A DNA stretch of 30,200 nucleotides from JAPLKX01 sp035530195 (GCA_035530195.1 DATKVG010000110.1:1-30200), one strand, 5' to 3'; shown: positions 14,672-22,684, counted from the stretch's first letter. The notes: generated from the sequence alone by a model not told the origin. Made by a program: numbers and translations.

Positions 14672-14747
14672 TGGCTCCCCGAGCAAGACTCGAACTTGCG
14701 ACCTAGTGGTTAACAGCCACCCGCTCTACCAACTGAGCTATCGGGGA
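14672..14747 (-). tRNA. tRNA-Asn (GTT)
   Basis: 76 bases including encoded CCA. Acceptor TCCCCGA/TCGGGGA, D-arm GCTC..GAGC, anticodon loop CTGTTAA, T-arm GCAAG-TTCGAGT-CTTGC and discriminator G are all intact. Confidence 0.97.
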
Positions 14748-14763
14748 ATGAAAAAGCGGTGCA

Positions 14764-14793
14764 ATTGTAGCATGCGGGGGTGCGGATTTTCAA
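14764..14793 (-). promoter_or_regulatory. Promoter of tRNA-Asn
   Basis: On the minus strand TTGAAA (14788-14793) and TACAAT (14764-14769) are 18 bases apart, ending about 16 bases before the tRNA. Confidence 0.65.
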
Positions 14794-14812
14794 ATTTGGG
14801 CCGTCATTCGCG

Positions 14813-17107
14813 TTATTCGGCGAAGAGCAGGGCGGCGTCGATGAACTGGCCTCCTTTGTCCTGGTGGGTGTGTATGGCGATGGTATTGGGGCCGTTTTGC
14901 AGGGCTCTTTTGATGTTGGTGGTGACGTCGAAGCCGTTGTAGGTGTCGTTCCATCGGCCGGCTTTCCAGAGTGGCTGGCCGTTGAGTTGGATTTGGGTTT
15001 CGTCGTCGTGGTGGATGACGAGCATGGCGCGGGAGAAGTTGGCGCCGTCGTAGTCGAATGTTCGGCGCAGCCAGATGTCGGGCGTGGTCCAGGGGGTGCG
15101 GATGGCCCATTCGGAACCGGGTTTGTTGCCAAACCCGCCTGGGCCGGTTTTCCATGCGGAGTCGTCGAAATCGGGGTTGGTCCAGTCGGCGGCGTCTGCG
15201 GACGCCGCGGCGGGTACGTTGAACGTGTAGCGCCAGTCGGCTGCTGCTGGACCGTCGGGTGCGCCGCCAAGCAGGACGCGCCAGGCGGCTTTTGGCGTGG
15301 GGATGACCAGTGGCGGGTTGGTTTCGTAGGCGGCGGTTCGTGACTGGATTTTGCGGAGACGTTCGGCGTCGAACTTGAGCTTACGGTCGAACGTGTAGAT
15401 GCCGTTTTGTTCCTGCTCGATGTCGGTGAGCTGGGTGTAGCAGTAGCCGAACATGAGCCGGTTGTCGAGGAGCGCGTTGGTGAGGGCCTCGTAGCGGGCG
15501 TAGAACTCGTCGATGGTCTTTGGCGCGTTTCCGTAACCCCAGCCGCCCGAGATGTTCCAGCCGATGCCGCCGTACTCGCTGACGAAGAACGGCAGGGGCC
15601 GCCAACCGCTCGCGGGCCGGTACCGGTCGGGCACGGCGAGGCCGGACCCGATGTTGTCCCACCGGGCCCGGAACGTCTCGAGGTTTTGGTCGTAATCGTG
15701 TGCGTCGAGCGCATCCGGTTGTGGGACCCCGTGGTAGTAGCCGCTGGATTCGATCACGGGCCGGGCGGGGTCGATGGCACGTGTGACGTTGACGATGACG
15801 GCCTGGAGTGCGCCGGCTTCGGGGGGCGTCTCGTTGAACGGGCACCAGCCGATCACGGCGGGATGGTTGCGGTCGCGGCGGAGGATCTCGGTCCATTCGT
15901 TAATGACGGGCAGGTCGATGCGCCGGTCGTTGTAGTTAAGGCCCCAGTTGGGGAACTCGCCCCACACGAGGTAGCCGAGCTTGTCGGCCCAATACAGGAA
16001 CCGGGGCTCGAACACTTTCTGGTGGAGCCGTGCCCCGTTGAAACCGACAGCCTGGGATTGCTCGATGTCGCCGCGGAGTTCGGCATCGGCAGGAGCGGTC
16101 CAGACGCCGTCGGGGTAGAAGCCCTGGTCGAGCACGGTGCGCTGGAACACGGGCTTGCCGTTGATGAGTATGGCGGCGCCTTGGATGGTGACGTCACGCA
16201 GGCCAAAATAGGATTCGACTTGGTCGACGACAGCGCCGTCTTTGTTAACCAGCGCCAGGTTGAGCATGTAGAGGAACGGGTCTTCGGGCGACCAGAGGCG
16301 TTGCGGGTCGACGGCGAGTGTGAGGCGGGTGTTGCGCCAGTCGGCGGGTACTTGGGCGTCGCCGGCGCGATTGTTTTCGGCAGAGGCGCCGGCGCGAAAG
16401 ACGAGTCCCTCGCATGGGCCTTCGATTTCCGCCTCGATTGTGACGCGGCCGGTGGCGGCGCTTGGCTGGATGTGGGCGTCGCGGATGTAGGTCGAACCGA
16501 TGCCTTCCAGCCAGACGGTCTGCCAGATGCCGGTGGTGCGGGTGTAGAGGCAGCCGTAACTCTCGGGCTTCTCGCTCTGCTTGCCGCCGGCTTGGAGCCC
16601 GGTGCGGACGTCGTCATATGCGTGGACGACGATCATGTTCTCGCCGGGGCGGATCTGGCGAGTTACGTCGAACCAGAACGGTGCGCTGCCGCCGGTGTGC
16701 TCGCCGAGGAGTTCGCCGTTAAGCCACACCCGCGTCCGCCAGTCGCACGCCCCGATGTGCAGGCGGACGCGCGGCGAGTTCCAGCCGGGCTTTTGGAATG
16801 TGCGCCGGTACCAGACGTTGCGCACGAAACCTTTCCGCTCGAGCCCGGAAAGTTTGCTTTCGCGGCAAAACGGGACAACGATCGTGTCAGGATAGGGCTG
16901 GCCTTCGGCAAACGAAGCGGCGTCGTCGTCGGTTTCGGCGAACTCCCACGTGCCGTTGAGGTTGAGCCATTCGGCGCGCACCATCTGCGGGAACGGGTGT
17001 TCGGGCCTGGGCACGTCTTGTTGGGCGCACGCGGCGCCCGGCACGAAAAGCGTAGTAGCCATAACCATAATGCACGCCAAACCAGCCAAACTGAGTGTCA
17101 GATTCAT
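14813..17107 (-). CDS. Secreted glycoside hydrolase family 2 protein (beta-galactosidase/glucuronidase-like)
   Basis: 764 residues. A signal peptide (about 1-28, ending GAACAQQ) is followed by a jelly-roll sugar-binding domain (about 40-205), an immunoglobulin-like domain (206-305) and a TIM barrel (about 306-600). The acid/base Glu426 lies in WCPFNE and the nucleophile Glu511 in FVSEYGG, both in the positions expected for GH2. An extra C-terminal galactose-binding-like domain (about 610-764, WLRRTFDYDG, IQLNGQPLW) follows. The ATG is preceded by GGAGGGG. It should hydrolyse a beta-linked galactoside, glucuronide or mannoside in the periplasm or outside; the sugar cannot be fixed from sequence. 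It shares its strand with the sugar-uptake genes upstream and may act with them. Confidence 0.92.
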   Translation of the reverse strand: MNLTLSLAGLACIMVMATTLFVPGAACAQQDVPRPEHPFPQMVRAEWLNLNGTWEFAETDDDAASFAEGQPYPDTIVVPFCRESKLSGLERKGFVRNVWYRRTFQKPGWNSPRVRLHIGACDWRTRVWLNGELLGEHTGGSAPFWFDVTRQIRPGENMIVVHAYDDVRTGLQAGGKQSEKPESYGCLYTRTTGIWQTVWLEGIGSTYIRDAHIQPSAATGRVTIEAEIEGPCEGLVFRAGASAENNRAGDAQVPADWRNTRLTLAVDPQRLWSPEDPFLYMLNLALVNKDGAVVDQVESYFGLRDVTIQGAAILINGKPVFQRTVLDQGFYPDGVWTAPADAELRGDIEQSQAVGFNGARLHQKVFEPRFLYWADKLGYLVWGEFPNWGLNYNDRRIDLPVINEWTEILRRDRNHPAVIGWCPFNETPPEAGALQAVIVNVTRAIDPARPVIESSGYYHGVPQPDALDAHDYDQNLETFRARWDNIGSGLAVPDRYRPASGWRPLPFFVSEYGGIGWNISGGWGYGNAPKTIDEFYARYEALTNALLDNRLMFGYCYTQLTDIEQEQNGIYTFDRKLKFDAERLRKIQSRTAAYETNPPLVIPTPKAAWRVLLGGAPDGPAAADWRYTFNVPAAASADAADWTNPDFDDSAWKTGPGGFGNKPGSEWAIRTPWTTPDIWLRRTFDYDGANFSRAMLVIHHDDETQIQLNGQPLWKAGRWNDTYNGFDVTTNIKRALQNGPNTIAIHTHQDKGGQFIDAALLFAE

Positions 17108-17209
17108 GGTTGCCCCTCCGCACTTATTGCGTGAATACGCGGCAAGTATAGCATGAGGCCGTTCGCACGCGGAGCCAGCGGTGGGCCGGCGCGGGCTGGA
17201 AGACCGAGG

Positions 17210-17740
17210 CTAGTTGGCGAGCGTAATGATGAGATCGACGACCTGCGATTTGCGTTGTTGCCGGGCGCAATCGAGCGGGGTGAGCTGGTTGTTATTGAGC
17301 GCGGCGAGGTCGGCGCCGGCGTTGACGAGCAGTTCGACCATCCTGGCCTGGCCGAACAGTGCGGCGGTGTGAAGGGGCGTGTCGCCGAACGAGTCGCGGG
17401 CGTTGATATCGGCGCCGTGGGCAATTAGGGCCTGTGCTTCGTTGGTTCTGCCGAGCATGGCGGCAACGTGGAGTGGCGTGAGGCCGGTGTTATCCTTCGC
17501 GTTGATGTCGGCGCCGTTTTCGAGCAGCAGATCGATCATTTCCGGCGCGCCATACGTGACGGCGTAATGGAGCGGCGTCTTGCCGAGCTTATTGCGTGCC
17601 ATGACGAGTTGGGGATTGCCCGCGATCATGGCGCGTGCGGCTTCGACATCATGGCGGGCGACGGTGTCGTGCAGGCTGGGGGTGCAGCCAGCAAGGATAG
17701 CGCCCAGGACGAACAGCGCTAAAGCGGTTACAAAAGTCAC
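17210..17740 (-). CDS. Ankyrin-repeat lipoprotein
   Basis: About 176 residues if started at the GTG at 17740. That start gives MTFVTALALFVLGAILAGC, a lipoprotein signal with LAGC lipobox and Cys19. Four ankyrin repeats follow (about 52-84, 85-117, 118-150, 151-176) with GKTPLHYAV, GLTPLHVAA and GDTPLHTAA cores. The open frame runs on upstream to 17893, but that part is encoded by tandem palindromes and looks non-coding, so the shorter start is preferred; no clear Shine-Dalgarno site helps. Ankyrin repeats bind proteins; partner unknown. It lies between the GH2 gene and the sugar-binding protein gene, all on one strand. Confidence 0.8.
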   Translation of the reverse strand: MTFVTALALFVLGAILAGCTPSLHDTVARHDVEAARAMIAGNPQLVMARNKLGKTPLHYAVTYGAPEMIDLLLENGADINAKDNTGLTPLHVAAMLGRTNEAQALIAHGADINARDSFGDTPLHTAALFGQARMVELLVNAGADLAALNNNQLTPLDCARQQRKSQVVDLIITLAN

Positions 17741-17781
17741 GCTAAAGCGCGCTTTTACTATGGGTAATAGGCCAAGATCAC

Positions 17782-17843
17782 CCCGTCTGAAGACGGGTGG
17801 CAAAGGTCGGCCGGAGACGGCCGGGAGCCGGCTGAAGCCGGCT
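17782..17843. repeat. Three tandem short hairpins (REP-like)
   Basis: CCCGTCTGAAGACGGG (17782-17797), GGCCGGAGACGGCC (17809-17822) and AGCCGGCTGAAGCCGGCT (17826-17843) are each near-perfect palindromes with small GA-containing loops. Confidence 0.75.
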
Positions 17844-17951
17844 AAGACACTTCGGCAAGCAAGTGTAAAGGTTATTCTAGTTGCCATTCGCATCTGTCCC
17901 TGCTTGTTGCACTTAATACGTCAGCTTTAGAACCGGCGTATTAATGCCCAG

Positions 17952-18917
17952 CTACTCGACGGTAGCTTTCTTGTACCATTCGGCGGCGTTTTCGGGCGTG
18001 ATGAGAGCCGGATCGAGCATCATAGTCTGCGGCACGGTTTCACCATGGGCGAGTTTGACGGCGGCTTCGAGCCCTTCGGCGGCGCAGGTGGGATAGTAGA
18101 ACGTGCAGGCGAGGCGGCCGTCCATGACGTGCTTGATACCACCGTCGGGCCCGCCGAGCCCGTCGACGCCGACGAAGATCATTTCCTTGTCGCGGTTGGC
18201 GTTTTTGGCGGCCCAGTAGCAACCGATCGCCATGGGGTCGTTATGGGCGTAGACGACGTCGATGCGGGGGGTCGCCTGGAGGATGGTTTCCATGCGTTTG
18301 AGCGCTTCATTCTGGATCCAGCCGGCGACTTCCTCGATCACCTTGACGTTGGGGATGGGGTCGATGAACTTCCGCGCGCCGTCGTGGCGTTCTTCCTGCG
18401 GCTTAGTGCCGAGCAGGCCTTTCATCTCAACGACGATCGGATCGGCAATGCCTTTGGATGCAACGTATTTGGCGACAAACTCGCCCGCCATCTCTCCGAT
18501 CTTGACGTTGTCGGCGCCGACGAACACGTCGTAGACCGGCTCGACGAGGTTGCGTTCGAGGCAGACGACTTTGATGCCGGCGTCTTTGGCGCGTTTGACG
18601 GGGGCGGTGATGGGCGCGGCCTCGTTGGGCGCGACGATGAGGACGTTGACCTTCTGGATGATGAAATTCTCGATCTGTGCGATCTGGCGCGCGTTGTCCT
18701 GCTGGGCGTCCTGGATGACGAGATCGCAGTCGGCATACTTTGTTATTTCGCGTTTCATGATGTTGTTTTGGACCGTGCGGTAGGGCTCTGCGCTGTTGCA
18801 CTGGGAGAACGCGATGACGAGTTTTTTGGCGTTGGATGTTGTTTGCTGCCCGCAGCCGGCCAACACCACAAGGGTTACCACGGCCATTGTCCATGCGCAT
18901 TTGCCGAAGCGTTGCAT
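17952..18917 (-). CDS. Sugar ABC transporter substrate-binding lipoprotein (RbsB-like)
   Basis: 321 residues. The N-terminus has a lipoprotein signal with VVLAGC (Cys22). The mature part is a periplasmic-binding protein of the ribose/galactose type (Peripla_BP_4): KKLVIAFSQCNSAEPYRTVQ at the start, NFIIQKVNVLIVAPNEAAPI, VYAHNDPMAIGCYWAAK and VGVDGLGGPDGG are characteristic. It should bind a pentose, hexose or polyol and deliver it to the permease encoded 30 bases upstream on the same strand. No ATPase gene is found next to either gene. The ligand is not predictable from sequence. Confidence 0.9.
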   Translation of the reverse strand: MQRFGKCAWTMAVVTLVVLAGCGQQTTSNAKKLVIAFSQCNSAEPYRTVQNNIMKREITKYADCDLVIQDAQQDNARQIAQIENFIIQKVNVLIVAPNEAAPITAPVKRAKDAGIKVVCLERNLVEPVYDVFVGADNVKIGEMAGEFVAKYVASKGIADPIVVEMKGLLGTKPQEERHDGARKFIDPIPNVKVIEEVAGWIQNEALKRMETILQATPRIDVVYAHNDPMAIGCYWAAKNANRDKEMIFVGVDGLGGPDGGIKHVMDGRLACTFYYPTCAAEGLEAAVKLAHGETVPQTMMLDPALITPENAAEWYKKATVE

Positions 18918-18947
18918 GACGATCTCCCCGACCGGCGCGGGCCAGGC

Positions 18948-19979
18948 CTACGCCGTCTTTTTCTTACCCAGCAGTTGCAGCCAGACGGCCGCCAGTATGA
19001 TAACGGCTTTCAGCATCCACTGCACGTTCTCGTCGACGTTTTTGAGGCCGAGAACGTTGGAGAGGATCCCGAGCGCGAGCGCGCCGACCACGGTGCCGAG
19101 TATGCTGCCTTTGCCGCCGGCGAGGCTTGTCCCGCCGATCACGGCTGCGGCGATGGCGTCGAGTTCGTAGGCCATGCCGGCCTTGGGATCGCCCTGGTGG
19201 GTTTCGCAGCAGTACAGGACGCCGGCGATACCGGCGATGAAGCCGGAGAACAGGTAGACGCGCACTTTCACCCAAGTCACGTTGATGCCGGACAGCCGGG
19301 CGCAATCTTCGCTGCCGCCGACCGCATAGAGGTACCTGCCGAACCGGGTGTTGTTGAGCAGGATGAACGCCACCACGGTTACGACAAGGAATGCGGGCAC
19401 CACGAAGGCTTTTTGGCCAATGAAATTGACGACGGCCGCGGTGCGCACATCGTAACCGACGGCGATGGTCTGGTTGCTGACCAGCCATTTGGAGAGGCCC
19501 CGCGCGCCGATCATGGCCGCGAGCGTGACGATGAACGGCTGCATCCGCAGTTTCGAGATAACCACGCCGGATGCTAGGCCGAAGCCGGCCGTCATCGCCA
19601 GGGCCGCCAGCACGCCCGCGTAGGCGGAATACGACGCGGTGACGGTGGTGAAAATGTAGGCGAACACGGTGCAGGAAAGGGCCAGCAGCGAGCCGACGCT
19701 GAGGTCAATCCCGCCGCTGATGATGACGAGCGTCATTCCCATGGCCAGAATGCCGATGTCGGAGATCTGGCGCAGGACGTTGGCCAGGTTCGCCTTCTGC
19801 CAGAAGACCGGGTAGGTTTCGCCCTCGCGCCACGGCGAAAACACCGTGGCCAGGATTACCACAAAAATCAGGGTCGCCAGAGGCCTTAGCCAGCCGTACT
19901 GGGATAGTTTCTGCTTGACCACTCGGGAAACCTTCCAACTGTTCACTATTCTTTCTGCGAAACAAGGGGTATTTTGCAC
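18948..19979 (-). CDS. Sugar ABC transporter permease (RbsC-like, BPD_transp_2)
   Basis: 343 residues with about nine hydrophobic segments. The family markers TLVIISGGIDLSVGSLLALS and LAGGKGSILGTVVGALALGI are clear. It belongs to the ribose/xylose/galactoside permease family, forming the inner-membrane channel with the neighbouring binding protein. The open frame starts with GTG; in-frame GTG codons 11 and 19 codons later are also possible starts, since none has a strong ribosome binding site. The ATP-binding subunit (RbsA/MglA type) usually encoded beside it is absent, so the transporter must borrow one encoded elsewhere or the operon has lost it. Confidence 0.9.
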   Translation of the reverse strand: MQNTPCFAERIVNSWKVSRVVKQKLSQYGWLRPLATLIFVVILATVFSPWREGETYPVFWQKANLANVLRQISDIGILAMGMTLVIISGGIDLSVGSLLALSCTVFAYIFTTVTASYSAYAGVLAALAMTAGFGLASGVVISKLRMQPFIVTLAAMIGARGLSKWLVSNQTIAVGYDVRTAAVVNFIGQKAFVVPAFLVVTVVAFILLNNTRFGRYLYAVGGSEDCARLSGINVTWVKVRVYLFSGFIAGIAGVLYCCETHQGDPKAGMAYELDAIAAAVIGGTSLAGGKGSILGTVVGALALGILSNVLGLKNVDENVQWMLKAVIILAAVWLQLLGKKKTA

Positions 19980-20064
19980 ATTTGTTTGATTGTTTACAAG
20001 CGCGATGGCAGGAACCGGGAATAGAAGCGGTTAGATACAGGCTTACAGACGGCAGATTTTTTTC

Positions 20065-20093
20065 TTGACAGCAGAAGCATCGGCGGCTATACT
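20065..20093 (+). promoter_or_regulatory. Sigma70 promoter of cysK
   Basis: TTGACA (20065-20070) and TATACT (20088-20093) are 17 bases apart, near consensus. Transcription should start near 20100. Confidence 0.8.
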
Positions 20094-20096
20094 TTA

Positions 20097-20128
20097 CTAA
20101 ACTGATTAACTTAGTTTAATAAACTAAG
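20097..20128 (+). promoter_or_regulatory. Palindromic operator over the cysK start site
   Basis: CTTAGTTTA (20110-20118), one central A and TAAACTAAG (20120-20128) form a perfect inverted repeat; AAACT/AGTTT just upstream forms an overlapping one. Its position over and behind the predicted start site suits a repressor. An Rrf2/CymR-like cysteine regulator is a guess. Confidence 0.65.
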
Positions 20129-20154
20129 ACGGGGCAGAGCGAGGAGCGAACGCC

Positions 20155-21072
20155 ATGAACGTTTTCGACGATGCCAGCTACAGTATAGGCAACACGCCGC
20201 TGGTATACCTGCGCAAGCTGGGTGCGGGATTGAAGGGGCGGGTGCTGGTGAAGGTGGAGGGCCGGAACCCGGCGTATTCGGTGAAATGCCGGATAGGGGC
20301 TGCGATGGTGTGGGACGCGGAGAAGCGCGACGTGCTTTCGCCGGGTGGCACGATTGTCGAGCCGACCTCTGGTAACACGGGCATCGCGCTTGCCTTTGTG
20401 TCTGCTTGCCGCGGTTACAACCTCGTGCTTACCATGCCCGAGACGATGAGCCTGGAGCGGCGGAGCATGCTGAAGGCTTTTGGGGCGCGCCTGGTCCTGA
20501 CGCCGGGGAAGGATGGGATGCCGGGGGCGATCCAGGAAGCCGAGCGAATCGCGTCCGAGAATCCCGGCTACTTCCTGCCTAACCAGTTCAAGAACCCGGC
20601 AAACCCGGCGATTCATTTCAAGACCACGGGCCCGGAGATCTGGAAAGCGACAGACGGGACCGTGGACGTATTTGTGGCCGGCGTGGGAACGGGCGGGACC
20701 ATCACGGGCGTTAGCAGTTACATCAAGCAGTTCAAGAAAATCGAAGCTATCGCGGTGGAACCCGCGGGTTCGCCGGTGTTGTCGGGCGGCCAGCCGGGGC
20801 CGCACAAGATCCAGGGGATCGGCGCGGGGTTCAAACCGGACACGCTGGACCTCAGCGTGGTGGATCGGGTCGAGCCGGTGAGCGACGAGGAGGCATTTGA
20901 ATATGCCCGGCGGCTGACGCGCGAGGAAGGCCTCATCAGCGGGATCAGTTCGGGCGCGGCGGTGGCGGTTGCGGTGCGCATAGCGGGGCAGGATGAGTAC
21001 GAGGACAAGACGATCGTGGCGATTCTGCCGGACTCGGGCGAACGGTATTTGTCGACGCCGCTGTTTGAGTGA
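20155..21072 (+). CDS. cysK: Cysteine synthase (O-acetylserine sulfhydrylase)
   Basis: 305 residues, the usual CysK length. It converts O-acetylserine and sulfide to cysteine with pyridoxal phosphate. The PLP lysine is expected at Lys44 in NPAYSVKCRIG, the substrate loop TSGNTG is at 71-76, and the phosphate-binding loop GVGTGGTITG follows near 178-187. KIQGIGAGF and ISSGAA near the end are also typical. AGGAG precedes the ATG at 20155, and a strong promoter with an overlapping palindrome lies upstream. The MetY gene follows in the same direction, making a sulfur assimilation block. Confidence 0.93.
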   Translation: MNVFDDASYSIGNTPLVYLRKLGAGLKGRVLVKVEGRNPAYSVKCRIGAAMVWDAEKRDVLSPGGTIVEPTSGNTGIALAFVSACRGYNLVLTMPETMSLERRSMLKAFGARLVLTPGKDGMPGAIQEAERIASENPGYFLPNQFKNPANPAIHFKTTGPEIWKATDGTVDVFVAGVGTGGTITGVSSYIKQFKKIEAIAVEPAGSPVLSGGQPGPHKIQGIGAGFKPDTLDLSVVDRVEPVSDEEAFEYARRLTREEGLISGISSGAAVAVAVRIAGQDEYEDKTIVAILPDSGERYLSTPLFE

Positions 21073-21073
21073 T

Positions 21074-21155
21074 TGCGGATTGCGGATTTTTTTAGCCGCA
21101 AAGAACGCAGAGATCTCAAAGAAAAGGGACATAAGGGACTTAAGGGACATAAAAG
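21074..21155 (+). repeat. Mixed phrase repeats between cysK and metY
   Basis: GATTGCGG occurs twice in tandem, followed by AACGCAGAG and then three 9-bp GGGACATAA-type units. The last kind matches the array at 3316-3352, and the middle one matches the arrays near 24541. Confidence 0.6.
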
Positions 21156-21181
21156 AGCGTGACAAGAAGGAGTAAGTGAAG

Positions 21182-22462
21182 ATGGGTAAGGTGCCGGGTT
21201 TGGGAACGCGGGCGATCCATGCGGGCCAGGAGCCTGATCCGGCAACGGGCGCGCGGGCCGTTCCCATTTATCAGACGACTTCGTACGTGTTCAAAGACAC
21301 GGCGCATGCGGCGCGGTTGTTCGGGCTGGAGGAATTCGGGAACATCTACACGCGCATCATGAACCCGACCACGGACGTGTTTGAGAAACGGATGGCGGCA
21401 CTCGAGGGCGGGGTGGGCGCGCTGGGGGTGGCGTCGGGTTCAGCGGCAATCACGCTGGCGGTGCTGAACATCACGCGGGCGGGTCAGAATTTTGTCTCAT
21501 CGAAAACGTTGTACGGGGGTACGTACGCGCTGTTCGTGCACACCCTCAAGAATTTCGGGATCGAGGCCCGGTTTGCGGACGCGGCGGACCCGGAATCGTT
21601 TGCGCGCCTCATCGACGACAACACGCGGTTTCTCTACGTCGAGACGATCGGCAACCCGGCCAACGACATTGCGGATTTCGAGGCGATCGCCAAGGTGGCG
21701 CATGATCACGGCATCCCGTTCATGGTGGACAATACGGTGGCGTCGCCGCTGCTGTTCAGGCCGATCGAGCACGGGGCGGATATCGTGGTGCATTCGGCGA
21801 CGAAAATCATTGGCGGGCACGGCACGTCCATCGGCGGCGTAATCGTGGACGGCGGAACGTTCAACTGGGCCAACGGCAAGTTTCCGGAGATCGACGGGCC
21901 AAACGAGAGCTACCACGGGGCGAACCTGTACGAGGCGCTCAAGCCGATGGGCAACATCGCGTACATTGTCAAGGCGCGTGTGACGCTGCTGCGCGACATG
22001 GGGCCGGCGCTGTCGCCATTCAACGCATTCTTGCTGCTGCAGGGACTGGAGACACTGCATCTGCGTGCGCCGCGTCATTGCGAGAACGCTTTGAAAGTTG
22101 CCCGCTTCCTCGAGGGGCACAAGCAGGTGGCGTGGGTCAATTATCCGGGGCTCGAGAGCCATCCGGATCACGCCCTCGCAATGAAATACCTGCCGGACGG
22201 GCAAGGCGCGATTCTCGGGTTCGGCCACAAAGGCGGGTACGACGCCGCGGTGAAGTTCATCGACAGCGTGAAGCTGGCTTCGCACCTGGCAAACGTGCTC
22301 GATGCAAAGACGCTCGTGATCCACCCGGCATCGACGACGCACCAGCAACTGAGTGAGGCCGAGCAACGGGCCGCGGGCGTCACGCCGGATTATATACGGG
22401 TTTCAGTGGGGCTCGAGGACGCCGAGGATATTATCGCGGACCTGGACCAGGCGCTGGGGTAA
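21182..22462 (+). CDS. metY: O-acetylhomoserine sulfhydrylase
   Basis: 426 residues, the standard length for OAH sulfhydrylase of the Cys/Met metabolism PLP enzymes. It makes homocysteine from O-acetylhomoserine and sulfide. Visible motifs are GTRAIHAGQEPDP at the start, YTRIMNPTTD (56-65), the PLP-stacking Tyr in TLYGGTY, VDNTVASP (182-189) and the PLP lysine Lys208 in VHSATKIIGGHG. The start is the ATG at 21182, 9 bases behind AAGGAG (21167-21172); a GTG two codons earlier is too close to that site. Its substrate is made by the MetX domain encoded by the next gene. Confidence 0.93.
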   Translation: MGKVPGLGTRAIHAGQEPDPATGARAVPIYQTTSYVFKDTAHAARLFGLEEFGNIYTRIMNPTTDVFEKRMAALEGGVGALGVASGSAAITLAVLNITRAGQNFVSSKTLYGGTYALFVHTLKNFGIEARFADAADPESFARLIDDNTRFLYVETIGNPANDIADFEAIAKVAHDHGIPFMVDNTVASPLLFRPIEHGADIVVHSATKIIGGHGTSIGGVIVDGGTFNWANGKFPEIDGPNESYHGANLYEALKPMGNIAYIVKARVTLLRDMGPALSPFNAFLLLQGLETLHLRAPRHCENALKVARFLEGHKQVAWVNYPGLESHPDHALAMKYLPDGQGAILGFGHKGGYDAAVKFIDSVKLASHLANVLDAKTLVIHPASTTHQQLSEAEQRAAGVTPDYIRVSVGLEDAEDIIADLDQALG

Positions 22463-22499
22463 ATGAAGGAAGGCTGGTGGCCGGTGGCCGGTGGCTGGA

Positions 22500-22540
22500 G
22501 GATCCGACGGATCAGACGGATCAGACGGATCGGGCGGATC
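22500..22540 (+). repeat. 9-bp phrase array (GGATCAGAC type)
   Basis: Four and a half units of GGATCNGRC follow each other behind metY. Translated by chance they give an Arg-Ile repeat. Confidence 0.7.
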
Positions 22541-22571
22541 ATTGGCAGTTGGCTAAGCGCCGCCACCGCCC

Positions 22572-22591
22572 GGTCGCGCGGGAGCGCGACC
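22572..22591. repeat. Short perfect hairpin upstream of the metX-metW fusion
   Basis: GGTCGCGC and GCGCGACC pair around the tetraloop GGGA. No T-run follows, so it is not a normal terminator. TATAAT at 22641-22646 may be the -10 box of the next gene, but no good -35 box is seen. Confidence 0.5.
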
Positions 22592-22684
22592 CCACCGCCC
22601 TCCCATCCGCACTTTATTAGCGGCGGGCTCGCGCCCCGATTATAATAGCTGGAGAGGCGTTAACACGGGTGAGTGAGTTAATCC

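Noticed and set aside
15407..17134. Long plus-strand frame opposite the GH2 gene
   Set aside because: Low-complexity Val/Gly/Ala/Asp translation without domains; the GH2 frame on the other strand has a full set of motifs.
18045..19577. Long plus-strand frame opposite the sugar-transport genes
   Set aside because: It crosses two well-supported minus-strand genes and has an Asp/Gly/Val-rich antisense composition.
22463..22645. Short frame behind metY with an Arg-Ile repeat
   Set aside because: It is a chance translation of the 9-bp GGATCAGAC array and a hairpin.
22600..22684. SAM-responsive riboswitch ahead of the metX-metW fusion
   Set aside because: If the TATAAT near 22641 is the -10 box the leader is only about 30 bases, too short, and no SAM aptamer pattern is visible.
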